Origin: JALHUB01 sp050010555
GTDB lineage: Bacteria > Chloroflexota > Dehalococcoidia > DSTF01 > JALHUB01
Assembly: GCA_050010555.1 (NCBI GenBank)
Contig: JBEKKV010000049.1
Span: 1-14,428, forward strand
Direction of reading: 5' to 3'
Length of the DNA stretch: 14,428 nt
A program made the translations under genes and the position numbers. Below, one piece after another: positions 1 to 5,879 of the stretch. A model generated the notes under the pieces. That model had not been told where the DNA came from and searched no databases. It saw only the letters and a list, made by a program, of their open reading frames with translations. Positions within the stretch are counted from its first letter, which is position 1. Every line of letters begins with the position of its first letter.

Positions 1-94
1 TTGCATGCGCAAACTGCTCACGATCTTGAATGCCATGCTGCGGGATGGCACGGCCTGGCAGCAGGTTCCGGCTTCTCATGCTATTCCCGCTTGA
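1..94 (+). pseudogene. C-terminal end of an IS110-family transposase (partial, cut by window edge)
   Basis: The frame starting at base 2 is open from the window edge to a TGA at 92-94 and reads CMRKLLTILNAMLRDGTAW followed by about a dozen residues. The phrase MRKLLTILNAMLRDGT is the characteristic C-terminal signature of IS110/IS116/IS902 transposases (the Transposase_20 end). These enzymes combine a RuvC-like DEDD domain with a serine-containing C-terminal domain and insert DNA without the usual terminal inverted repeats. Only about 30 residues are visible, so it cannot be said whether the full transposase is intact upstream. The tail after GTAW ends quickly, as is usual for the family. The element boundary on this side should fall somewhere after base 94, but no repeat marking it could be recognised. 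Confidence 0.75.
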
Positions 95-175
95 GTATCA
101 AGACAGTTGCTCTGCACTCTCCGCAGTCCACCTGCGTGCGATGACCGGGCCAGGGCACTTCTTGTGCGGTGGGAG

Positions 176-204
176 TTGACACCGTAGGACGGGTGTTCTA
201 TTTT
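176..204 (+). promoter_or_regulatory. Near-consensus sigma70-type promoter for the orphan gene at 264
   Basis: TTGACA at 176-181 is followed after exactly 17 bases by TATTTT at 199-204. The expected transcription start is near 211, which leaves a leader of about 50 bases before the GTG at 264. The promoter lies in the presumed end region of the IS110 element, so it may be an outward-facing promoter supplied by the insertion sequence or may belong to the gene itself. Expression has not been shown. Confidence 0.6.
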
Positions 205-263
205 GGTCATGAGCAACGATGGGCGCGCATCGTACTACCTGACGCGGAAAGCGAGGCCATCTA

Positions 264-1127
264 GTGAGACCAGCCATAGCGATTCGACTTGGGGCCATCC
301 GGCACCGGCAGGATGAGATTCAGTCTAGAAGCGTGGCATTCTTGTCACAGCACGGGCACCTAGAGGGGATCGACAATTGGCTTCAGATTCTCCTCGATTG
401 TCACACGTTTGCGCTGGATCGGCGGCGATGGAAGCGTCGGGGTCCAAGGGAGTATCTAGAGGCCTATTCGGCCGTGACTGCGGTTGCCTTCTCGAATGCG
501 GAATCGGCTCGACTCATGCTTCTGAGGGGATTCTATGGAAATGTGCTGAACAATATAAGAGCGCTTGTCATGGCTAACGACGTTGTTGTCGACTTGACGT
601 TGAATAGGGAGTCGGCCGCAAAGTGGCTGCAGCTCCGCGCTCTCCAACCGAGTGCCAATGATGGGGAAGCTAAGATCCTGAGAAAGTACTTCAAGGATTT
701 CTCGGTTCGACAAAGGGTCGCTGGAAGGGGAGAATATAGCCTCTCCCAAGATATCTACGGCGTTGCAAGCGAATCAGTTCACTTCACCCCTTGGGGCACG
801 CAGTACTTCTCAGCAGAGGACCTTGCCCATCCTGGTGAGTACTATCTCCAGTACAAGCCGCAATATCATCCGTTCCGCACGATGTTCTTTGCGATCCTGC
901 TAGAGAATACTCTACCTCATTTGGCCGGCTACTTCCTGATGGCTTGTAAGAAGATGTGGCGGACACGAAGCGCCTCAGTGATCGATCTCGGTTCGCGTTA
1001 TCAGACCCTGCTTGAGGGCTTTGAACGAGAGGGACCGAAGAGAAGAGCCGTGCTGCAGGCGTACAAGAAAGCAGAAGATCGAGTGCGGGCCGGCGAGGAT
1101 TTTGACTTGGTCTTCTCGGGTCATTGA
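264..1127 (+). CDS. Hypothetical protein, 287 aa, accessory gene next to an IS110 end
   Basis: The reading frame starts with GTG at 264, preceded by GAGG at 253-256 with 7 bases spacing; an in-frame TGA at 240-242 limits any earlier start. The product is soluble and predominantly helical, with no signal peptide or membrane segment. It has an N-terminal basic stretch (RRRWKRRGPREYLEAY) and a later motif YGVASESVHFTPWG (around residues 165-178). The shape 'Y..ASE.VH' with many helices recalls DUF5677-like proteins of unknown function, but this is a weak visual resemblance. The codon and base composition differs from the operon to the right: it is less GC-rich and uses AGA, ATA and CTA. Together with its own promoter and the adjacent transposase end, this suggests horizontal acquisition. 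The function is not known. Confidence 0.7.
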   Translation: MRPAIAIRLGAIRHRQDEIQSRSVAFLSQHGHLEGIDNWLQILLDCHTFALDRRRWKRRGPREYLEAYSAVTAVAFSNAESARLMLLRGFYGNVLNNIRALVMANDVVVDLTLNRESAAKWLQLRALQPSANDGEAKILRKYFKDFSVRQRVAGRGEYSLSQDIYGVASESVHFTPWGTQYFSAEDLAHPGEYYLQYKPQYHPFRTMFFAILLENTLPHLAGYFLMACKKMWRTRSASVIDLGSRYQTLLEGFEREGPKRRAVLQAYKKAEDRVRAGEDFDLVFSGH

Positions 1128-1209
1128 GGGGCCAAGCTCCAATTAGAGAGGCGGGAGAGGGCTTCTTCGAGACGGGCGCCGGGGACGGTGAGGGAGAGGC
1201 GGGCCACTC
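1121..1209 (-). pseudogene. 3'-end fragment of a dapL-like aminotransferase gene
   Basis: Read on the minus strand, bases 1209 to 1132 encode a stretch containing RLSLTVPGARLEEALSRL and SNWSL. This aligns with the C-terminus of the intact aminotransferase encoded at 3378-4538, which has RLSLTVPDARLEEALHRL and ANWNL: 20 of 26 residues are identical. At the DNA level about 58 of 69 bases match when aligned by eye. The fragment runs into three extra codons and a TGA at 1121-1123, overlapping the last codons of the plus-strand gene ending at 1127. Upstream of base 1209 there is no aminotransferase homology, so only the last 26 codons survive. It lies in the same orientation as the intact gene, about 2.2 kb beyond that gene's stop. 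It is either the relic of a paralogue or a displaced original 3' end. Confidence 0.7.
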
Positions 1210-1269
1210 CCGTAGTGTTATCGCCAGTGTCCGCGTTGAGATATGGATGAAAAATGGAGACCATTGCTC

Positions 1270-1297
1270 TTGACAAACGCGCAGCGGAGTGTATAAT
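1270..1297 (+). promoter_or_regulatory. Consensus sigma70-type promoter for the TPT-repeat surface protein
   Basis: TTGACA at 1270-1275 and TATAAT at 1292-1297 are both perfect consensus hexamers, separated by 16 bases. Transcription would start near 1304 and run into the gene beginning at 1483, leaving a leader of about 180 bases. No other gene is close enough downstream to be the target. A promoter this close to consensus implies strong unregulated expression or control after initiation. Confidence 0.75.
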
Positions 1298-1350
1298 CGG
1301 TTCACTGGTGGCATAGTTGCACATCCTTGCCCAGCGGTTCCCCGCCGTTT

Positions 1351-1422
1351 GGAGGTGATTTGGTTCAGAAACCAGATCGCCGGTCTCGGTTGATACGCGG
1401 ACCGATGTCGATTCGTTAGTAG
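1351..1422 (+). promoter_or_regulatory. Structured leader: perfect anti-SD complement, hairpin and short upstream ORF
   Basis: GGAGGTGAT at 1351-1359 is fully complementary to the 3' end of 16S rRNA. It stands about 130 bases before the likely start of the main gene. Directly after it, 1357-1378 forms a hairpin with a 9-bp stem (GATTTGGTT against AACCAGATC, one G-U pair) and a CAGA loop. A TTG at 1360 opens a 19-codon basic reading frame that ends at two tandem TAG codons (1417-1422), in frame with the main gene. This could be a leader peptide or a ribosome standby site; the TTG sits very close to the SD, so translation of the small frame is uncertain. Confidence 0.35.
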
Positions 1423-1482
1423 TTGAGAGGTCACTTCAGAGTCCAGCGCCAGGCCGAGCGGCAGCAGAAGAGGGGGACGCAA

Positions 1483-2346
1483 GTGAGAATCAGGAATCGC
1501 GATTTGAAACACGTTCGCAGGCTGACGGGATTCCGGCTCGGCGCGGCGCTTGCGCTGGTGGTCGGTTGTGGTGTGGTTGCCGGCATGCTGGCCGGGGCTC
1601 CATCGGCACTCGCGGATACGCCCACGGCCACGCCCACGCCCACAATACTTCACGGGATCAGCTTCCTCAAGGGGTGCAATAGCCCCACGATTGTGGGAGA
1701 TCCATACATTTGCACATTCCAGGCCTTAAATGTGGTCGACCAGGCACATGACACCTTGACCATCACGTCGTTGGTGGATGTCGTGCACGCCGGGAGTGGT
1801 GACGTTACCTCTACCAATTTGCTGCCCACCCCGACTGTTCTCACATTGGCCGGGGGCGCAACCTGCAATGTTGGCCAGACGCTCTGTACCCTCCCGTTTG
1901 GCTCTTCCGTCACCCTCACTGCTAGCTACTACAATGTTCATCCGAACGATCCGAACCCGCTAACCGACACCGCGACACTGACGTGGCAGGACACTTGCTC
2001 AGGCGGCACTCCCACTCCGAACTGTCCGGCGGGTCAAACCTTGCATACTAATGCTGGTTCCGAGTCCGAGGTGCAGACGCCCACGCCAACGCCCACTAAT
2101 ACATTCACGCCCACGCCCACGCCAACCAACACGGCGACGCCTACGGCGACTCCGACGCATCCGCCCACGGGCGTCGGCGGCATGATTGAGCTCCCGCCTG
2201 CCGCTTTGGCCGCCGCGTCTGGTACGACGGCGAGCGACTCCGGCTGGACAGTTTGGGCTTATGCGGCCCTGGCTGCGGGCATTGTAGCGGCAGCCTTCGC
2301 TGTTGCCGCCAGCGGATGGTACACGAGGAGGCGCTGGCTGAGGTAG
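1483..2346 (+). CDS. Secreted, membrane-anchored surface protein with Thr-Pro stalks
   Basis: The likely start is the GTG at 1483, because AGGGGG at 1471-1476 lies 6 bases before it and a signal peptide follows directly. A longer frame opening with TTG at 1423 has no such site. The 287-aa product has a basic N-terminus, a long hydrophobic segment and a probable cleavage after SALA (residue 44). A short TPTATPTPT spacer comes next. A region of about 140 residues with six cysteines, probably beta-rich (for example around CNSPTIVGDPYICTF), follows. A Thr-Pro repeat stalk occupies about residues 196-228. The C-terminus is a membrane helix (about 256-278) ending in RRRWLR. This is the layout of a cell-surface protein held by a C-terminal anchor, with TPT linkers typical of Chloroflexota exported proteins. 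Its binding partner or role is unknown. The stalk-coding DNA is an imperfect tandem repeat. Confidence 0.75.
   Translation: MRIRNRDLKHVRRLTGFRLGAALALVVGCGVVAGMLAGAPSALADTPTATPTPTILHGISFLKGCNSPTIVGDPYICTFQALNVVDQAHDTLTITSLVDVVHAGSGDVTSTNLLPTPTVLTLAGGATCNVGQTLCTLPFGSSVTLTASYYNVHPNDPNPLTDTATLTWQDTCSGGTPTPNCPAGQTLHTNAGSESEVQTPTPTPTNTFTPTPTPTNTATPTATPTHPPTGVGGMIELPPAALAAASGTTASDSGWTVWAYAALAAGIVAAAFAVAASGWYTRRRWLR
2075..2170 (+). repeat. Imperfect tandem repeat coding the Thr-Pro stalk
   Basis: The DNA is a run of degenerate six-base units (ACGCCC, ACGCCA, ACTAAT, ACGGCG) encoding alternating Thr-Pro, Thr-Asn and Thr-Ala pairs. Codon variation between units shows the repeat is not freshly expanded. 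Such tracts change length easily by slippage. Confidence 0.6.
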
Positions 2347-2417
2347 CTGCCGCCGAGGCAGATATCTCTTGACAAGACGACGGGAAGGCAGCCCCCTTCC
2401 TACACCAGATGAAACAA

Positions 2418-2464
2418 GCGGGCCCTGTCACGACAAAGGCGGGGCCCGTCGTTTTGGCCTTTTG
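2418..2464 (+). terminator. Rho-independent terminator after the TPT protein gene
   Basis: CGGGCCC at 2419-2425 pairs perfectly with GGGCCCG at 2442-2448, with an extra G-U pair at the base. A TTTT run at 2452-2455 and a second T-rich stretch follow. The loop contains a small TGTC/GACA dyad. It lies 70-100 bases after the stop at 2346 and separates this gene from the lipoprotein gene. A weaker GGAAGG/CCTTCC dyad sits just before it, near 2380-2400. Confidence 0.65.
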
Positions 2465-2553
2465 ATGATTCATGGCAGCTTGGCCGTCCAAGGGTCGCTC
2501 GCCGCGCTTGGGGAGTGTAGACTAAGGTCGCTCCACCAGAGGATGGTGTCAGT

Positions 2554-3114
2554 ATGAAGGTTCTTTCATTATGGGTGGCCCTGGGATTGGCGGCGCTGCT
2601 GTTCGTCGCGTGCAGCGGCAGTAAGAAGACAGGATCGACGCCACAACCGTCGACGGCGGGCCAGGCAACCCTCGCGGCGCCTGCGACGGCCGCACCGACC
2701 GGGGGGCCAGCCGCTGCCTCAACCGAGCCGCCGGCAGTCTCCGACCAGACGCAGGTTGGCGACCTTCTCCTAACGGTCAACGGGGCCAGCCTCTACACAG
2801 ATGACGCCTTCCCCGCTGCCGTGGGCACCCACTACGTTGCCGTCGACGTCAGCGTTAAGAACACCGGTAACAAGGACTACCCGCTGAACGTCCTGGACTT
2901 CCATCTGAAGGATAGCGACGGTCATTCGCACGATCCGGCCATAACCAAGGGCCCGGAGCCGCAGATTAGCTCCTACGACAGCGTGCCTGCCGGTCAGGTG
3001 GTGCGCGCCTTCATTGTCTTCCCGCTTGCCGATGGCAGTGACCCGGCTGAGCTTGAATACGCACCGTCCAGCGGGAGCACGGGCACGATGGCGGTCCCGA
3101 AGCCGTCGTCTTGA
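2554..3114 (+). CDS. Small lipoprotein with a DUF4352-like domain
   Basis: The 186-aa product starts at ATG 2554 with GAGGA at 2539-2543 upstream. A lipoprotein signal peptide ends in LLFVAC (Cys20), so the mature protein should be lipid-anchored on the outer face of the membrane. Residues 21-65 are a Ser/Thr/Pro/Ala-rich tether. Residues from about 66 (VGDLLLTVNGASLY) to 180 form the core, with the phrases VGTHYVAVDVSVKNTGN, DFHLKDSDG and SVPAGQVVRAFIVFPL. That order matches DUF4352 (telomeric-repeat-factor-like immunoglobulin fold), common in Gram-positive and Chloroflexota lipoproteins and without an assigned biochemical role. It follows the TPT surface protein on the same strand but is separated by a terminator, so it is probably transcribed on its own. 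No convincing promoter was seen in 2465-2553. Confidence 0.75.
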   Translation: MKVLSLWVALGLAALLFVACSGSKKTGSTPQPSTAGQATLAAPATAAPTGGPAAASTEPPAVSDQTQVGDLLLTVNGASLYTDDAFPAAVGTHYVAVDVSVKNTGNKDYPLNVLDFHLKDSDGHSHDPAITKGPEPQISSYDSVPAGQVVRAFIVFPLADGSDPAELEYAPSSGSTGTMAVPKPSS

Positions 3115-3205
3115 CGTAAGGGGCACTGCTATGGCGTCGGCGCGTGCCCCATCCCCCGCGGCTGCCGCTGCTGGTGATATTGGCGCTTTTCTTCCCACCC
3201 CTCCT

Positions 3206-3229
3206 GAGGCGGGCCTTCGGCCTCCCGCC
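3206..3229. terminator. GC-rich hairpin between two convergent genes
   Basis: GGCGGG at 3208-3213 pairs with CCCGCC at 3224-3229, and an alternative GGCC-TTC-GGCC inner fold exists. It lies between the lipoprotein gene ending at 3114 and dapL ending at 3378, which converge on it. It could serve as a terminator for one or both, but neither strand shows a good T run after it. The rest of 3115-3377 contains no convincing gene. Confidence 0.3.
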
Positions 3230-3377
3230 CTGGGAGTGTTATTGGGACCCGTTGAACCCCGGCAGGAAGGACTTTGCCCTCCCTGCACTCTCCCGGTCCG
3301 GCCTTCGCGGAATGTCGAGCATCAGGGTTCCGCTCTTGCGTGGCCGTAAGCAACGTATTTTCGCGAGGTTTCGGTAA

Positions 3378-4538
3378 TTAGAGGTTCCAGTTCGCCAGGC
3401 GGTGGAGGGCTTCTTCGAGGCGGGCGTCGGGGACGGTGAGAGAGAGGCGGACGTAGCCTTCGCCGGCTGCGCCGTAGCCGGTTCCGGGCGTGACGACTAT
3501 CGACAGGTCGTCCAGCAGGCGCTCGGCGAACGATGCTGAGGTGAAGCCGGACGGGACATGCGCCCAGACGTAGAGGCTCGCTTTCGGCACGCGCACTCGC
3601 AGCCCCATCGATTGCAGCGCCGGGACGAGGCGGTCGCGGCGGCGCTGGTAGACGGCGTTGTGCTCGTCGATCACGTCCTGCGGACCCTCTAGCGCCGCAA
3701 TCGCCATGCGCTGAATCGCCTGGGGGATGCCAGAGTCGAGGTTCGATTTGACGCGGCGGAGGGCGTCGATCAGGCGGGCGTTGCCGACGGCCATGCCGAC
3801 GCGCCAGCCGGTCATGTTGTAGGTCTTCGAGAGCGAGTTGAACTCGATGCCGACGTCGCGGGCGCCTTCGGACTGAAGGAAACTGACCGGTCGGTATGCG
3901 TCGAAGGTGACGTCGCTGTAGGGGCCGTCGTGGCAGACGGCGATGTCATGCTTGCGGGCGAAGGCGACGGCCTCGTCGAAGAAATCCGGCCCGGCAACGG
4001 CGGCGGTCGGGTTGTTCGGGTAGTTCAGCCAGAGCATTTTCGCGGCGACGGCAACGTCGGGCGGGACGGCGCTGAAGTCGGGCAGGAAGTCGTTCTCCTC
4101 GCGCAGGGGGAGGAAGTGGCAGCGGCCGCCGGCGAACATGGTGGCGACGGAGTAGACGGGATAGCCCGGGTCCGGCACGAGGGCGACGTCGCCGGGCTCG
4201 ATGAGGCAGAGCGGGACGTGGGCGATGCCGTCCTTGGAGCCGATGAGAGGCAGAACCTCGGTGTCGGGGTCGAAGGTAAGGCCGAAGCGACGCTCGTACC
4301 AGCCGGCGATGGCGCATCGTAGCTCCGGCAGGCCTTCGGATTCGGGATAGCGGTGGTTCGCGGGGTCGCGCGCGGCGTCGACGAGGGCATCGATGACGTG
4401 CGGTGGCGTCGGCAGGTCGGGGTCGCCGATGGCGAAGGTGATGATGTCGGCGCCGGCGGCGCGCTTGGCGGCCATCTTGCGCGAGATCTCGGCGAAGAGG
4501 TACGGCGGCAGGTTTTCGATGCGAGGCGCCAGGTCCAT
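3378..4538 (-). CDS. dapL: LL-diaminopimelate aminotransferase
   Basis: This fold-type I PLP aminotransferase (EC 2.6.1.83) converts tetrahydrodipicolinate plus glutamate to LL-diaminopimelate in one step, bypassing the succinylase and acetylase branches of lysine biosynthesis. The 386-aa product begins MDLAPRIENLPPYLF and shows GDPDLPTP (residues 39-45), YPNNPTAAV (173-181) and SLSKTYNMTGW, with the PLP-binding lysine at 238. The length fits the family. The ATG at 4538 shares one base with the dapF stop (TGATG), indicating coupled translation; a longer frame to 4622 only overlaps dapF. DapF, encoded directly upstream, uses its product, which supports the assignment over a general aspartate or alanine aminotransferase. 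A decayed copy of its last 26 codons lies at 1121-1209. Confidence 0.93.
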   Translation of the reverse strand: MDLAPRIENLPPYLFAEISRKMAAKRAAGADIITFAIGDPDLPTPPHVIDALVDAARDPANHRYPESEGLPELRCAIAGWYERRFGLTFDPDTEVLPLIGSKDGIAHVPLCLIEPGDVALVPDPGYPVYSVATMFAGGRCHFLPLREENDFLPDFSAVPPDVAVAAKMLWLNYPNNPTAAVAGPDFFDEAVAFARKHDIAVCHDGPYSDVTFDAYRPVSFLQSEGARDVGIEFNSLSKTYNMTGWRVGMAVGNARLIDALRRVKSNLDSGIPQAIQRMAIAALEGPQDVIDEHNAVYQRRRDRLVPALQSMGLRVRVPKASLYVWAHVPSGFTSASFAERLLDDLSIVVTPGTGYGAAGEGYVRLSLTVPDARLEEALHRLANWNL

Positions 4539-5401
4539 CAGCCGTCCCCATCGTCCGGCCAGTTGCCCTCGAAGACCGAGACGGCGGGGCCGGTCATGAA
4601 GACTTCGCCGGAGCCGTCCCATTGGAGGGTGAGCGTACCGCCGGGTAGAGTTATGTCTACTTCGTCGTCGACGAGGCGCTGGAGATGCGCGGCGACCATC
4701 ACGGCGGAGGCGCCGGTGCCGCAGGCGAGCGTCGGGCCGGCGCCGCGCTCCCAGACACGCGCTTCGATGTGGGAGCGGTCGACGATGCGCGCGACCTCAA
4801 AGTTGACGCCGCGTGGAAAGAGCGGGTGATTGACGACGCGCGGGCCGACTTCGGCGAGCGGGAAGCCAGCAATAGGGCGCTCAGGGAAGAGCACGGCATG
4901 GGGGTTTCCCATGGAGACGGCGGTCAGGGGCAGGATACCGCGCGAGTCGCCGTGCTCAAGTTCGACGGGGATGTTGACGAGCGGCGGGTCGGCGTTCACC
5001 AGCACCGGTATCTCCTCGGCCGCCAAGCGGGGCACGCCCATTCCGACACGGACGCGCTCAACGGCGTCCCCCCGGCGCTCGACCTGGAGGGTGAGCACGC
5101 CGGCGGCGGTCTCGACGTCGAAGCGGTTGTCTTTCGGCTCAACGAGGCCGCGCTCGACGGCGTACTTCGCCAGGCAGCGGATGCCATTGCCGCACATCTC
5201 GGGCTCCGAGCCGTCGGGGTTGATGACGCGCATGCGGACGGCTGCGCGGTCGGATGGCAGGACAAGCAGGATGCCGTCGGCGCCGACGCCGAAGTGACGG
5301 TCGCAGATAGCTACGGCGAGTCGCGGCCAGTCGCGCTCGTCGCCCTTTGCCTCGACGAGGACGAAGTCGTTGCCGGCGCCGTGCATCTTGACGAAGCGCA
5401 T
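4538..5401 (-). CDS. dapF: Diaminopimelate epimerase
   Basis: DapF (EC 5.1.1.7) interconverts LL- and meso-diaminopimelate without a cofactor, using two cysteines as acid and base. Both are visible: Cys70 in EMCGNGIRCLAKYA, and the second in GPTLACGTGASA near residue 225. The N-terminus MRFVKMHGAGNDFVL, the GVGADGILLV segment and SMGNPHAV are also typical. The 287-aa length is slightly above the usual 270-280. GAGGAG lies 8 bases before the ATG, within the end of the preceding dinB-like gene, which stops one base upstream. Its own stop overlaps the start of dapL. The pair supplies meso-DAP for lysine and possibly for peptidoglycan. Confidence 0.96.
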   Translation of the reverse strand: MRFVKMHGAGNDFVLVEAKGDERDWPRLAVAICDRHFGVGADGILLVLPSDRAAVRMRVINPDGSEPEMCGNGIRCLAKYAVERGLVEPKDNRFDVETAAGVLTLQVERRGDAVERVRVGMGVPRLAAEEIPVLVNADPPLVNIPVELEHGDSRGILPLTAVSMGNPHAVLFPERPIAGFPLAEVGPRVVNHPLFPRGVNFEVARIVDRSHIEARVWERGAGPTLACGTGASAVMVAAHLQRLVDDEVDITLPGGTLTLQWDGSGEVFMTGPAVSVFEGNWPDDGDG

Positions 5402-5402
5402 G

Positions 5403-5879
5403 TCAGGCGCTCCTCAGCGCGAGGTCGCGGGTGAGTTGAAGGTGGCCGAGATGAAGGGCCGCGTGCTCGACAACGTGGAAAAGCGCCTCGCGAACGGAGA
5501 TCTCGTACGGCTGGCCCTCGCCCCAGTACTTCGGCAAGGGCACGAGGCGTCGGTCCAAGTCCGACGGGGTGAGCGACGCAAGGGCGGACTCTATTTGTTG
5601 CGACAGGTCCCTCGCTTCGTCGACGAGGGCGGCGGCGTCAGGGCCGGACGCCAGGAACTCTGCAGGCCGGTCGCGTTCGACGTCCTGAGCGCAGGCTATG
5701 CCCAGCACCCAGGCACGGGCGTTTCCGAGTGTGTGGACAGCGATAACGTAGGCGCTGTTCGCGCCGGCGATAGGCGGTCGCCAGTTGAGCTGGTCTTCGT
5801 TCAGCCCTTGCACGGCCTCGGCGACGTGTCCCAGGAGGGAACGAATCTGGCGGCTCAGCGTCTCGACCTCTGTGTTCAT
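5403..5879 (-). CDS. DinB-fold putative metal-dependent protein
   Basis: The 158-aa product (start MNTEVETLSRQIRSLL) has the four-helix DinB/YfiT-like pattern. It contains a histidine in VHTLGNARAW (His49) and an HxxxH pair in HVVEHAALHLGHL (His139 and His143), the usual three-histidine metal site. Members include thiol-dependent S-transferases, such as bacillithiol- and mycothiol-dependent enzymes, and many of unknown substrate. The exact reaction cannot be told here. The ATG overlaps the miaA stop as ATGA, and GGAAAGG lies 8 bases upstream. The gene stops one base before dapF, so it is tightly built into the operon. A longer frame to 5975 would only run into miaA and is rejected. Confidence 0.8.
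   Translation of the reverse strand: MNTEVETLSRQIRSLLGHVAEAVQGLNEDQLNWRPPIAGANSAYVIAVHTLGNARAWVLGIACAQDVERDRPAEFLASGPDAAALVDEARDLSQQIESALASLTPSDLDRRLVPLPKYWGEGQPYEISVREALFHVVEHAALHLGHLQLTRDLALRSA

Noticed and set aside
784..1653. 289-codon minus-strand open frame spanning the orphan gene end and the TPT gene start
   Set aside because: It crosses two promoters and two plus-strand gene ends, and its Arg/Ser/Pro-rich translation has no domain. The dapL-like fragment inside this stretch is in a different frame.
3131..3377. Two overlapping small plus-strand frames, one with a hydrophobic N-terminus starting at GTG 3144 and one with AAGGGG before ATG 3131
   Set aside because: Neither gives a recognisable protein, the frames compete, and both run through the GC-rich hairpin. 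The hydrophobic stretch is suggestive of a small membrane protein but not enough to call a gene.
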